A stretch of 64,000 nucleotides of DNA, taken from assembly GCA_003116995.1 (NCBI GenBank), contig BDSL01000118.1, forward strand, positions 62,001 to 126,000, read 5' to 3'. This DNA is from Yamagishiella unicocca (Eukaryota; Chlorophyta; Chlorophyceae; Chlamydomonadales; Volvocaceae). The notes under the pieces were generated by a model that saw only the letters and a list, made by a program, of their open reading frames with translations, was not told where the DNA came from and ran no database searches. The translations under genes were made by a program, and so were the position numbers. Of this stretch, positions 24,128-35,810 are shown piece by piece (the stretch's first letter is position 1; every line of letters starts with the position of its first letter).

Positions 24128-27100
24128 CTACGCCGTCGGCGTCACCGGCGGGAACCTCTGCACCAGCAGCGGCACCAGCTCCGTGTTCTGCGGGCGGTAC
24201 GGCTCTCGTCCAACCGCCAGGAGGACGGACCGGGTGAAGCCCGAGTGCGTCACCACAAACACCACCCGCTCCGGGGCGAAGTTCCACAGGTCGTGCAGGA
24301 AGGCCAGCGAGCGCTTGGTCTGCGGGGGGAGGCAGGGCGAGGGGCGACAAGAGCGGGGGTTGGGGCTTGGGGGAGGGGCGAGGAGATCCGGCTACGCGAC
24401 ATAGGAAACGGAGGGCAGAAACTAGCTGGCAGAAACTAGCTGGCGGCAGGGGGAAGCGAGGGGCGCCGGAGGGGTGCGGGGGGAGGGCGGAAGGCGAGGC
24501 AGGCGGTGGGGAGTTGCTATCGTGGGCGAACCGGCGGCTGAGGGCGGGGAGCGCGGGGCGGGGGCAGGAAGAACGGGCCGGCCTTTCCCTGCTTGACCGC
24601 GCCCGACGCCTGGTCCCTCCCTGTAGCCGCACCTGGTGCCCCTGAGTCTCGCGGTCCTCCGTCCACAGCGGGTCCGCGTCAGCTAGCAGGCCGAAGCCGT
24701 CACGGTAAGAGGAGGAGGAGGAGGAGAGGGAGGAGGCGCCTGCGGCCGTGGTAGGCGGGGTAATCGGGAAGCTGAAGTGCGGGAACTTGGAGCGCAGGCC
24801 CTCATTGAACTTGCACACGCCCTGCAAGTGCTCCTCGTCGCCCTCGGTGGGGTCGGAGGCGGCCCTGAGGCGCGGCGCGGACACAACACGACACGACACG
24901 GCACCCGGGGGTGGGGGGGCGGGGGCTGAGTGGTGGGAAGGAGGAGGGGAGGGGGTGCGGGGCGACGCGGGGAATGGTGGTGGTGGTGGTGGTGGTGGCG
25001 GTGGTGGTGGCGGTGGTGGTGGTGGTGGTGGTGGTGGTGGTGGTGGTGGGTGGTGGTGGTGGTGGTGGTGGTGGTGGTGGGTGGTGGTGGTGGTGGTGGT
25101 GGTGGTGGGGTGGTGGTGGTGGTGGTGGTGGTGGTGGTGGGTGGTGGTGGTGGTGGTGGTGGTGGTGGTGGTGTGGTGGTGGTGGTGGTGGTGGTGGTGG
25201 TGGTGGGTGGTGGTGGTGGTGGTGGTGGTGGTGGTGGTGGTGGTGACAGCGGGACAGGAGCTAGGAGCCCAGTTAGGATCCTAGCTTGGGGCCTGCCTTC
25301 CCCGCTCAATACCACCTCCTTACCCGGCCCCCAGCTGATAAGCCCTCCTCCTTCCCCTCCTCCTTCCCCTCCTCCGTCCCCTCCTCCCCGCCGCCCACCT
25401 GCGCGCATCGCACGTGTCCTCCCCCAGCGTCTCCCGCACGTTCTCCTCCACATTGTACTCCGTGACGGGCAGGTCCTTCAGCCCGATGGTGGCGGTCTCC
25501 AGGCACCTGCGGCAAAGTCGGGGGAGGGGTGGCGAGAGGACCCGGTTACACGACAAAGGAAGCGGAGGGCAGAAAGCAGCCGGCGAATAGTTCTTGGGGT
25601 GGGGGGCAGGCGGAGCGGCGAGTTTTGTGTGTGTGTTGTGTGCGCGCGCGCGCGACTCGCTTGTCGGGCGGGAGGGGGGCAGGTGCGTGAGGGTTGTGTG
25701 GGTTGGTTCCGGAGCCGGTCAACGACACCCCGGTCAACGGCACCACGGGCTGCAACCGAATCCGCCCTCCCCTGCCCCTCCTGCCGGTTTGTCCCCCGCC
25801 GTACCTGCTCAGAGGGCTCACGATCGCCCGCGCCGGCTTGCCCGCCGTCAGCGTGTCGAACCAGCCGCCGTCCTTCAGCATGGAGTTGAGGGCGTCAGCC
25901 TCCGCCGTGCCTAGGTCGGTGAGGTCTGAGGGGGAGCGGAGGGGGAGGCGGGGGGGGGGCGGGGAGGCGGGGGAAAGGCTGAAGGAGTGTGCGCAGGGGT
26001 CGAGTGCTTGCCACGTGGGTCGGAGTCGCAGACGTCTCCTCGCGCCCTCTTCGTTGCCCTCTGTGTCGTCGTCATGCCCGCCCTGTCGCCCTGCGTATCT
26101 GCAGCACGCACTCCATTGGCAAGCTCCTTACGCCCCCGGGGCCTTATCGGCTCCCCTTCTAAACCCTAAAAACCTAAAACCCCGTCCCATCCCCGCCCGC
26201 CCGTCTTCCATACACGGGTTTTCCCCCGCCCGCAGCCCCCGCTCCCACCCGCGTCGAAGATGCCCCAGGCCGTGCCGTTGCCGTCCGTGTAGCCGCACTT
26301 GGTTTCCCACTTGAACCAGTCGTCAGGACCCAGGGCGTCAGACAGGTAGTTGCTCACCTGAAGGGGACGGGAATTTGGGGCGAGGTAGTTGGGGCGGGGT
26401 GGTTGGGGCGAGGTGGTTGCGGCGAGACGGTTGTGGTGGTTGTGAGACAATTGTGGGTGGTTGTGGCGGTTAGCCGCAAACCATAGGGGCCCGCCAGGTT
26501 GCGGTTCACTCACCGCCTGGCCGTGACGGATGAGGAACACGAGCTTGGAGTCTAGGGGTGGGGCGGTGGGAGGGAGCGAGAGAGGGTGGGGAACGGGTTG
26601 GAGCAGGCCCTGCAAAAATCAATAACTCCTAAAGCATCGCCGGCGTTGCTGCCGGGCTTCCTCGGAATGCCATCCTCGTCCTCGTCGCCAACGGCTAACC
26701 GTGTTGGGCATCACTGCACCAGCAGCAGCAGCAGCTGCGCAGCACTCACCCACCCCACCGCCCCCCTGCACTGCCCCCCTGCACTGCCCCCCTGCACTGC
26801 CCCCCTGCACTGCCCCCCTGCACTGCCCCCCTGCACTGCCCCCCTGCACAGTCCCCCTGCACTGCCCCTGCCGGCGAGGTCGTTACCAGCCGCCCCGCCG
26901 GACTCGCGCACGGGCCCCTCCAATCGCGCGACCGACCCTGCTGCAGTCGTCCCTCTCAGCCACCAAAGCCCGGATGCCCCAGCACCCACCCCCACCCCGG
27001 CTATATGCGCCATCCTACCCGGCTATATGCGCCACCCTACCCGGCTTTATGCGCCACCCGCCACCCCGGCCTCGGCTGTCGCTACACGCGTTTCTACGCC

Positions 27101-28190
27101 ATCCCGGCCTCTGCATACGTGTACCCAAAACACGTGTTTCCTCCCGCTAGGAAGGGATATCCCGAAGGGGTAATTTAACACAGTTAAACTACTGTTCCCC
27201 TTACGGGTACATGAAGTCCTTTCCTCTCCCTCCCATGTCGGTCTACGGGTTTCCTCTCCGCCCGCCCCGGCCGCCGCGAGCTCCGCCCCGGCCTCCGCCC
27301 CCTCCAGGCGGCCGGACCCACCCGGCAGCTCGTCCAGGGTCTGGTGGATCCGGTCCCACGTGACCAGTGCCCCGAAGGAAAAGTGCTGCCCCGGGCCTGG
27401 CAGCTGCTTGGAGGCGCGCTCCTGCGGGAGGGGGGCGTTGGGAGGAAACCCGTAGGGCGGCACGCGGGGGGGGGGGAGGAGGGGGAAGGGGAGGGGGAGG
27501 GAGGGAAGGGGTGAGTACTGTGTGACCATACACCGGCTAGGCAAGGCTGAGGTTGAGGTTGAGGTTGAGGTTGCGGGGGGGGGTGAGGGTGAGGGTGGGG
27601 TTTGGAATGAGGGTGGGGTTTGGGGCGCGGAGGAGGGGCCAGGGGTCGCGAAGTTTGGGTGAGGGTTTGTTGGGTTTAGCAGCCCGCCGTGGCCCTCTCT
27701 TGCAAGAGGCTGCCGACGGCGGCCGGGGGCGGCCTGATGGCGACGCAAGCGAACCTGTTGGTGCAGGTGACGACAGCGCACATGGGTGCTGATGCGCCGC
27801 TGGGTGATAGGGCGGCCGGGGGTATCGCGGAGCACAGGGCTGGGAGGTGCACCGGGAGAAAAACCGACGAAGCACCAGCCGAGGCAGCGGCAATGCCCAG
27901 GGAATGCCGACAGGGCGTCTTGCGTGCCACGTCATTGCGACACGTGACGAGGCGAGCAGAGGCCGCCGGAATCTCGAGGCGACCAACCAACATACCCACG
28001 GTCCCGGCGGCGCGAGCATCACCTGGATAAAGAGGCCCGTCGGGGTGTGGTACGGATGCTTGTCCTTTTTGTTGGTATTTGTGATTGTCTTAGTGTCCGC
28101 ATCCTCCACGGCGCTGCGTTCCAGCGGGCGCGCGGCGTTCGCGACCGCAGCCAGCAGCATGGCTACCAGCAGCACAGTCCGGGCTGCCAT
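24128..28190 (-). CDS. Secreted histidine phosphatase, phosphoglycerate-mutase-like
   Basis: Branch-1 histidine phosphatase; substrate unknown. Eight exons: 28023-28190, 27322-27421, 26514-26551, 26249-26357, 25805-25925, 25399-25506, 24633-24864, 24128-24319, all in phase, giving 355 residues. It starts with a clear signal peptide (MAARTVLLVAMLLAAVANA), suggesting secretion or the vacuolar route. Catalytic LIRHGQA places the nucleophile His near 99. A second active-site His is near 317 in FVVTHSGFTR. DLTDLGTAEADAL, IVSPLSRCLETA and NVRETLGEDTCDAR fit the yeast PMU1/phosphomutase-like branch rather than glycolytic dPGM. A Ser-rich insert lies near 260. The shortest exon (38 bp) encodes the catalytic loop. 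An in-frame Met at 28208 would add six residues. Confidence 0.85.
24974..25244. repeat. (GGT)n trinucleotide array in phosphatase intron 6
   Basis: About 270 bp of nearly pure GGT with occasional extra G or lost T that shift the phase. It lies between exons 6 and 7. It explains the long poly-Val/Gly/Trp and poly-His/Pro/Thr frames here. Confidence 0.98.
26761..26868. repeat. 13-bp minisatellite, about 8 copies
   Basis: Unit CCCCCCTGCACTG, within phosphatase intron 2. One degenerate copy sits near the 3' end. Confidence 0.95.
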
Positions 28191-28208
28191 GTCGCTGTTT
28201 CGTGTCAT

Positions 28209-30892
28209 GCGCTGATGGCGCATGTAGATCCTATTGGATTGTGGGGACTTTGGCAAAATCACGTTGGGCCAAAACGTGCTCTCGCCCTCCCAGCTGGTCG
28301 GCTGCGGTCCGATACTGAAATTGAAGTACAATCCTCCTGCTATCAAGGAGCTACTTTCATTAGTCAAACATTATATAATTCAGTCAGTAGGACGGACCCA
28401 TGTGGCGCCGCATGGCGAGATGCCATGCGGGCCGGAATCCCGGGCGGGTCGGGGGGTCGGTGGATCCGCATCATTGTCGACTGACAATTGACGTGCCCAA
28501 TGTCATCCAGGTTACACAGGTTGCATCCATCGCAAACCATACAAGGGAAACATTGTGCAACGTCGCCTTTCATTCGACACATTTTCGCGCCGCACTATTC
28601 ACCTGCTTGATTACACCTGTGGCTGTGTCACTTCCTTAATGAACGCAACTTTGCAGGTTGCAAAAGTGTTGCGGCTAGAGTATTATCTCCCTCACTTGAG
28701 TTGAGGCCGGGTAGGCCTCTGGGGAACCATGGGGGGCCTACCTCCCCGCAAACCCGTTTGGTGGCCGACGGAGAGGTAGCACCACGGGGAAGCCCTGATG
28801 TGGGTGCATGCACCGGCTTGGGCAGTCTCCACGGGAAAATGTGCGCTCTGGGCCCAGTTGCCGCTTGAAAAGTGCCAAACTGTGGCGGACACCAGGAGGC
28901 TCCCGCAGCCCCACAAAGGCATACGGGCCCGACAGGCAGGGCGTGGCTCAGATATCCCAGTGCCTTGACACATATGGTTCACCCTGCTTTGAACCACTCA
29001 TTTGGTGTACCCCGTCCGTGATGCCTTCAGGTGATCTTTTAACCACTCATTTGGTGTACCCCGTCCGTGATGCCATCAGGTGATCCATGCTGTTTTCGGT
29101 TTTGTTACGCCTCCGTTCTTAAATCGTGCCGGCGAGCAAATGGGAATACTTTACAGCAACTCGAGCTAATCAGTTGCAACGCTGCTGGGTGGGGCACCAC
29201 AAAATCGCCCTGACTTGCAGCGTGACCGACCGTGACAGAATGAATGCTTGCCAACAAACTTATGAACATCTTATTGGCAAAGGCACAACTTACGGTTCCA
29301 TGACTGCACCCTTCAGAGTGGAACGCACGTATTTATTTGCCCGGCCGGCGGAGGAACGCCGGACTACACGGCAGCCGTAAGACACAGCGCGCAGAGGGTG
29401 ACACGAAATATCTGCGGCCATCACCAAACAACCAAACTAACAACATGGAACGGCACGTGTGAACGGTACCTGACGACGGCTCCGGTATGGACCTGCTCAA
29501 CCATAATTAGCCAGATGTGCTGCCGCTAATGAAACTGCACGCAAGCGGCGCTCTAACCAGGAACCAACGGACAGACAGACAGACGTACCACTCTCCCCGC
29601 GTGTCCGCCCCTTCGGCCAAGCGACGCGTGGGATACCCTCGGCGACTCGAGAACGGCCAAGCGCTCCAAGAATACCCCAAAACGACTCCTCGAAACTGCT
29701 CAGCGCCTGGAAAGAGCCCGGCGCCCCATACACGGTGCGGTTACCCTCGTCCCCCGCAAGTCCTGGAAGTTCTCACGGCGGAGGCTGCTCCCCCGCTGAT
29801 CAGACCCCTTCCACGGCCCGACACACCACCCTACTCGCCGCTGACCTGCCGCTGCAACTCGTACCCCGCGGGAAAAACCGCATGCGCTTGCGGCGTCAGA
29901 GCGAGTGCAGCTATACATCATGAAACAACCACGCCCCTCAGAACCCGGGGCAACGAAACAAAATATATGCCTTCGAGCGAAACTCATCTTCTCCTTAACC
30001 ACCCTGGGCTCAACTCGACTGCGTTAGGGGCTCCAGCAAGCCCTTCCTGACCCGCCTGTGCGCACTGCCGCACAACCCGCTCACGCGCAATACATCAAAG
30101 GACCAGCCAGGTGATAACGTACATCCAGTTGACACGGCTCGTTGGACACATCAAGTCGCCTTGGAGATGTGGGCTGTATCGCGGCCGCCGGTGCCCCGGC
30201 GATGCGGCCCACATCCAGGACTCGCGCGGGCACGCTCCTCACGCGCTCCCTCGTGCCGTGCCACGCCACGCACATACAACCAGGCCGCTAACAAAACTCC
30301 TAAGCTCGCCTCAACACACAACACACCTACACAAGTTCAAATGTACTTTTTGAGAGCGGGCACGCCCTGTACAGTGTATATGTGGTAGTGCTTGCCACCC
30401 GAAAGGAACGCTCCTACTGCAAGCCGACAGCTAACGTTCACACACTAAAACAAAATCTCTTCTCGACGTCAAGAATACATTGCATTGGTGTTGCACGTTC
30501 GACATATCTTGATTCTCGCGCATACAGACGGGCCTGGCACACCAGCACGACGGTGCGGCCCCGGCCGACTGCCGTAGGTATACCACACGGCGGACACTGC
30601 ACGCCCAGCGCTCACCTGCCGCGCCCGCTCGCCGCTATGCAGACCATGGCGCCTTTCCTTCCCTCGCCTCACCTCATCGCACCCCACCTCATCGCCGCGC
30701 ATGAACTCCACCGGCCACACGCCTCCGTCGCTGTGGCCTCCTCCAAAGTACACCGCTTCCACGCCCTCCCTCCTGTGCGGCCCCGCCAGGAAGACGCTCC
30801 ATCCCTCGCAGCCCTTCCAATAGCATTCGAAACTCTTCAGGAGACCGCACTCGGCGGAAGCAAACGGCTGTGTCCGCGTGTCCGTCCCGCGA
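28209..30892. other. Intergenic between phosphatase and SpoVS-like gene
   Basis: 2.7 kb holding the phosphatase promoter (right of 28208) and the 3' region of the next minus-strand gene. No frame with splice logic or a recognisable domain was found on either strand. A direct duplication lies at 28992-29085. Confidence 0.45.
28992..29085. repeat. Two-copy direct repeat, 49-bp period
   Basis: A 45-bp block beginning AACCACTCATTTGGTGTACC is repeated at 28992 and 29041 with one substitution. This indicates a recent local duplication. Confidence 0.93.
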
Positions 30893-32712
30893 TCACGCAA
30901 TCACCACGTCCAGGTACAGCACCTGCGTGTTGATGCACCGACCCGGCCGCATGAAGGTGTGCGGTAGCAGGACCAGGCCCCCCAGGTCCAGACCGCGCAG
31001 CTGGCGGTCCAGCTTGAAGATGGCGCGCAGGATGCAGGGCACCCGGACCAGGCTGCCCGCGGGGTGGTGCTGCTCCAGGGAGGGCGCGGGAGAGCAGGAG
31101 CCTGGCGACCCAGATCGCGCCGGCATGTTGGTGATGTCGCACTCCTTGTAGTGCTCGGCCAGTGCCTCATCATCGGACCACGCGTCGCTGTCCGCCTCCT
31201 CGTCAAACCAGCAGCAGCGCAGGGTCACAAGTCCGTCTCGCAGGACGGCGCCCAGCAGCGCGGGCAGCAGCGTGTGCACGCCGATGCTGGGCCCCACACG
31301 CAGCACCTCCTGGCCCATGGAGCTCCCCACGCTGTACGTCGCGGCTGAGGTGGCGGACGAGGCGGTCGCGGCCGGCGGGATGGGCACGGCGCGTGCGCAC
31401 AAGACGAACGGGCAGCTGTCGGCGGCTCGGCGCTGGTTGCTCCCAGGCACGTCGTGAGAAGATGTGGGAGAGCCGCCGCCACCGTTGCTGCTGCCGTGGC
31501 CGTGGTTGGTGGAGCCGTGGCCGTGACTGTGGCTGTGGTTGGTGGAGCCGGAGCTGTGGCAGGAACCATTGCAGCTGTGCGCCGCGGCGGACGAGTCACA
31601 CACTGGATCCAGAGCGGTCGCCAAACCTAATTAAAGGGATGGGAATGCGAGGGTGTATATGATATCGATTCGATGCTGTATACGCACAGGGCGTAAGCCA
31701 AAGCAAGCCGCGAATCGACGGTATTGAACAAGCCCACTTTCCTCGCGCCCAAATAGTGACCATCGCACAGAGCAGCCGAAGCTTAAGGCTTTAAGCCGAC
31801 GTGGTTGGCTGCTTACCCACGGATCGAAGCTTTGCAGCTGCGCGCCCAAGTGCTATTAGCAGGCTCGACACCGCCGAGGGCTCGTCGGGCAGCTCCAGCA
31901 GAAGCTTTCCCCCGCTCAGCAGAGCCGAGACCACTTCCTTTGCCAGCACTGATGGATGACTGTAGTCGACGACGCGCGCACGATGAATGGCCGGCCGAGG
32001 CAAGGGCGTCGCCGGCATTCCGGTCTGTTGGTACTGCTGCTGCGGTTGATAATGTTCAGGAGCTGTGTCGGTACGATAGTTGACAATGTTGCTTGAATAC
32101 TGGTAGGATAGCTCAACGGCGTCGGTCAGCTCAGCCGTGTGGGAGCCACTGCCGAAGCCTGAAGAAGCTAGCGGTTCATGTTGGTTGTGTTGAACACGGC
32201 GGTTATGTTGGCGCGGATAGGGGTGCAGCTCTGTGTCACGGAACACATGATGTTTGGGTTGACTTGGCTTGTGTTGAGACTCGACATCTGGGGTTTGAGG
32301 CGCCACGAGCAGCTGGGACTGCATGCGCACCAGCTCTTCTTCAATATGGCTGTGCTGGTTATTTACCGCAGATAGCGGTCTCGCCACCCTGTGGAACAGC
32401 AAAAGAGAGCAAGAAGAAGTTGGGCCAAAACGCCTGTCGGTCGTTTTCCGCGCGCGTTGAAGCGCACTGTACATTTGACAATAGAAAACGGACCGCGTTT
32501 CAGCCGGGAAGTACTAACTAGACAAACAGTGTGGTGTAGCGATCAGTCGGCTTCCGGAACCCGAAGCGTAAGAGCTCGGCCAGACAGAGCTACGAAGCCA
32601 ATGCATACCTTGCTGAGAGACGACGGCCAGGCTCTCCACACAAGGATGGCAGCTGAGTAGTAGGAACGCGGCCATAGTAGCGGCTGAGCGCGAAGCTGGG
32701 CGACGGTAGCAT
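30893..32712 (-). CDS. Protein with two divergent SpoVS/Alba-like modules
   Basis: Three exons: 32609-32712, 31817-32388, 30893-31626, in phase, 469 residues. The start at 32712 was chosen because its frame, not that of the ATG at 32673, gives the two-nucleotide phase needed at exon 2. Residues 35-170 are Gln/His-rich and probably disordered. Residues 172-236 (ARVVDYSHPS, VVSALLSGGKLLLELP, SAVSSLLIALGRAAAKL) and 331-469 (EVLRVGPS, LPALLGAVLRDGLVTLRCCW, ILRAIFKLDRQL, GGLVLLPHTF, TQVLYLDVVI) show the same strand-helix-strand-helix-strand pattern as SpoVS/Alba domains. Each has a low-complexity insert. The insert after the first is His/Gly/Ser-rich (HSHSHGHGST). The fold assignment is my inference from pattern. 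Function is unknown, with nucleic-acid binding possible. The gene model is firmer than the family call. Confidence 0.6.
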
Positions 32713-33026
32713 AGGTCGAACCACAACTGTGGTGCAGGGCGCGTCGTTTTGTTATGATGAATGGAAGAGCTGGGACCTCATGTAGATGTTTCGGGACATT
32801 ATGAAATATTTATTTTGTACGAACGCTCGGCCTGCGTTGCTTGCGTGGTAGCGCACGTCGGCAGAGACCATGGGTGTAGACGATCGCTTTCAGAGCATTG
32901 ATTCTTCAGTAGTGCTAGCGCGTACCTGATCGTTTTGTGTCGCGTTCCCGCATTGGTCGCGTACGTTGCCCTTTCGTCTTTTTACATTGTAGTCGTTTTA
33001 CCCGTTGTGTCCCTTGTGCGAAACCC
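32713..33026. promoter_or_regulatory. Divergent promoter, SpoVS-like gene / RP2
   Basis: 314 bp between two divergent start codons, with AT-rich patches near 32800-32820 and 32980-33000. It must contain both promoters and 5' UTRs. No specific factor site is recognised. Confidence 0.5.
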
Positions 33027-35475
33027 ATGAACGCCAATGACTACGTGTTCTGCAAACGCAATGGGGAAACCCTCATTAAGCCGCCGGGCAGCCTTGATGG
33101 GTGAGGCTGCCGGATAGTGGAATCTGCCCAACATCAGGGTTAACAACGGCTATCCTGATGTGTACATGTTCACAAGTAGCCCTTATACGTTTATTTTTCG
33201 ATAACCCGGTATCTTGTCAGCTTGGGCTTGAAGGCGAAGCGGCGATCATGTCACACTGTTGCGTACACCTCGACTTGTCCATCTCCGACCAGCAGTCCAG
33301 CAAAAACGAATCGTAAGACCTTTCACGTGCGAACCCCCCGCAGCAACGGGTTCGTGCTGGACACGCTGCATGACTGCGAGGTCTACGTCCTCGACCACAC
33401 CTCGCAAGTGCAGATCGATGACTGCGTGAACTGCAAGATCTTCATAGGTACGACCGTACGCGCATCTGGCCGGTACCGAAAGTTGGGCGACGGGTGTGTT
33501 CCATACCAGGGTTTTATCCTGGCTACCCGGGGGCACACCGGGTTTGCGCCCTTCACCTTCCCCGCAACCCAGATCGCACCAACTTGCTCTCGCACCTCCC
33601 TTTCAACTACCTAAGCTTCCTCCCCCGCTGCGCGCTTTGCTCACCCCTAGCCCCGACCTGCTGCCTGCCTGCTTGCCTGCTGCCTGCGTCCCAGCCCCGA
33701 CCTGCTGCCTGCCTGCTGCCTGCGTCCCAGCCCCGACCTGCTGCCTGCCTGCTGCCTGCGTCCCAGCCCCGGCCCCGGCCCCCCCCCCCGCCTCCCCTCG
33801 TCGCAGCCCCTACCGATGGCTCCGTGTTCCTTCGCGACTGTCGCGACTGCACCTTGTGCGTGGCGGCCCGGCAGCTGCGGACGCGGGACTGCAAGGACCT
33901 GGACATAGGTGGGCGCCGCCGGGCCCGCCGGGGGGGGCTGCGGGTCGGGGGTACACCGTGGGGTGCGGGTCGCGCCCATGCCGTCGGGGGTTACGGGGCT
34001 GTATCGGTAACCATGGTCGGAGGAGGGGCAGCAGCAGCAGTTGCAGCAGCAGTAGCAGCGCATTGGGGTTTGGAGCCTTAGTCTTCCAGCGGCGGAGGCT
34101 TCGGGCTGTAAGTAGAAGGTGTGGACATCCGACTGTGGTTGCATGCTGGAGAACTTGGTTTGGGAAGTCCTTTTGTAGAGATGGACGGGTGGAAAGCACG
34201 TGCCGGAGTCATGACGCGGGCCAGGAAGCGGGCGCCAGTCACTGCAGGTGCCCGGTGAACACCATGTCGGGTGTTCCCCCTAGCTGGGGGCTCATCGACT
34301 AAGCTCCGCCCCCCGCCACCCAAGGCCGGCCCGCCTCAAGAGGGAAAACAGCGTCGGGGCTCGGCGACCGGGACGTCCGGTTGCACCGTAGGGTCGGAGA
34401 CGGGGCCGGCATGGACACCAGCTTTGACCAATCGCGTGGAGTTGGCGCGGGGGTGGCGGCATACGCGGGCGGGGGAGGAGAGGGATGAGAAGATGGGAAG
34501 AGGAGAAAGAGGTGGAGAGGCGGAGGAGGGGAAGGGGAGAGGAGGACACGCGCCTTTCTGCCCCTGCCATCTCACTGACACCCCCCGCCCCCCGGGTTGT
34601 ATGCCACCCCCCCGCCCGGTCCTCGGTCCCCTCTTTCTCCCCCCCCCGCATCCTCCCCCCTCCAGCGCTCTACTGTGCTACGCAGCCCAGCATCGAGACC
34701 AGCATCGGCATCGTGTTCAGCTGCTGGCGGGGCGCATATCCGGGCCTTACGGAGCACTTCAAGCAGGCGCGACTGGACCCTTCCAAAAACACGTGGACCC
34801 AGGTGGGTGGGGTGGCGGGTGGCCTGAGGCGGGGGGTGTATAAAAACCGGGGGGACGGGTAAAAGGAAGACCCGCGGTGGGGGGTTGAGGGTTGGACTTG
34901 CGGTGTGGTCGAGGTGGTGGGGTTGCGGGCCGGGGGGTAGAGGTGGAGAAGACCCGGTTACAGGACATAGGAGACGGGGGGTACAGGATAATCCGCGAAG
35001 CCACGGCCCAAAACACAAGGGAGACGGGGCGGGGCGGGGAGCGGGAGGGATGTGGGTCTGGAGGAGCGCTGCAGCTGGGACAGGTGTGATGCGAGGGCGC
35101 CGACGAGCAGCTGGACGAGCAGCTGGACGAGCAGCTGGACGAGCAGACGGACTGCGGGGCGAGCGGGACCTCCCCAGCACCCCATTGCCAACAGGGGCTG
35201 TGCCCCATGTCCTCACGTGTTGGCCCCAGCATCGCTCGAGCCCATAGCTGGGCCCCCGGCCCCCGCCCGTACGGCGCAGGTGTACGACTTCAACAGCAAG
35301 GAGGACCTGGGCGCCCCGCACTACCGCCTGGACGAGTCCGTACGGCCCTGGTGGATAGCGCCGCTGGCGGTGGGCGCAGCAGGGCCCGCGCCGCCCGACT
35401 GCCCCGTGCCGGCGCCCGACGGGTCGCTGTTCGGCGGGGGGCGGATGGAGCTGCCGCCGTCCAAGCCGCCCTCGG
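33027..35475 (+). CDS. RP2-like TBCC-domain protein (ARL3 GAP type)
   Basis: RP2/XRP2 proteins stimulate GTP hydrolysis by ARL3 in delivery of lipidated cargo to cilia. Exons 33027-33100, 33344-33447, 33807-33908, 34666-34802 and 35280-35475 join in phase. They give a TBCC beta-helix: CEVYVLDHTSQVQIDDCVNC, GSVFLRDCRDCTLCVAARQL, RTRDCKDLDI, LYCATQPSIETS. The Arg of QLRTRDC corresponds to the catalytic Arg of human RP2 (QQFRVRDC). After the domain come FKQARLDPSKNTWTQVYDF and a Pro-rich tail. The N-terminus lacks the MGC dual acylation signal of animal RP2. The last exon ends at a GTGCGG donor in phase 1. Without splicing it would read on to a stop at 35645. The next phase-compatible exon is at 36331, so the gene may continue into the clathrin-light-chain-like exons. 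Confidence 0.85.
33651..33775. repeat. 36-bp minisatellite in RP2 intron 2
   Basis: Three or so copies of a unit containing CCCAGCCCCGACCTGCTGCC, embedded in C/T-rich sequence just before the 33807 acceptor. Confidence 0.85.
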
Positions 35476-35810
35476 GTGCGGCACTGCGGGTTCAGTGGGC
35501 CCGTGGGTCGGGTAGCAGTGTGGCGGGGATGAGGGAGGCAGTGCGGCACTGGGGCTGCTGGCGCCGGGGGGGTGCGGGGGAAACCCGGCGCTGGGGGGTG
35601 GGGTTTGGGTTTGGGGTTTTGGGCAGCTTCCGGATGGTGCGATAGGGGTTCCGCCAACAAGACACGGGGGTGCGGTATCTCCCGGCCGAGTACCCCCTGC
35701 TTCCCGCGACATGAACCCTTCCGCCCCGACCTCCGCAGCTGCGCCGCCGCAATGCAGGCCGTCCCCTGCCTCCCCCGGACCCCCGTGTCTGTGCCCTAAG
35801 TTCCGAAACC

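Noticed and set aside
24911..25453. Poly-Val/Gly/Trp and poly-His/Pro/Thr proteins
   Set aside because: GGT microsatellite in a phosphatase intron; no conserved flanks in these frames.
28680..28870. Possible retrotransposon-derived fragment (Gly/Pro/Arg-rich frame)
   Set aside because: No reverse transcriptase, integrase, terminal repeat or target-site duplication visible.
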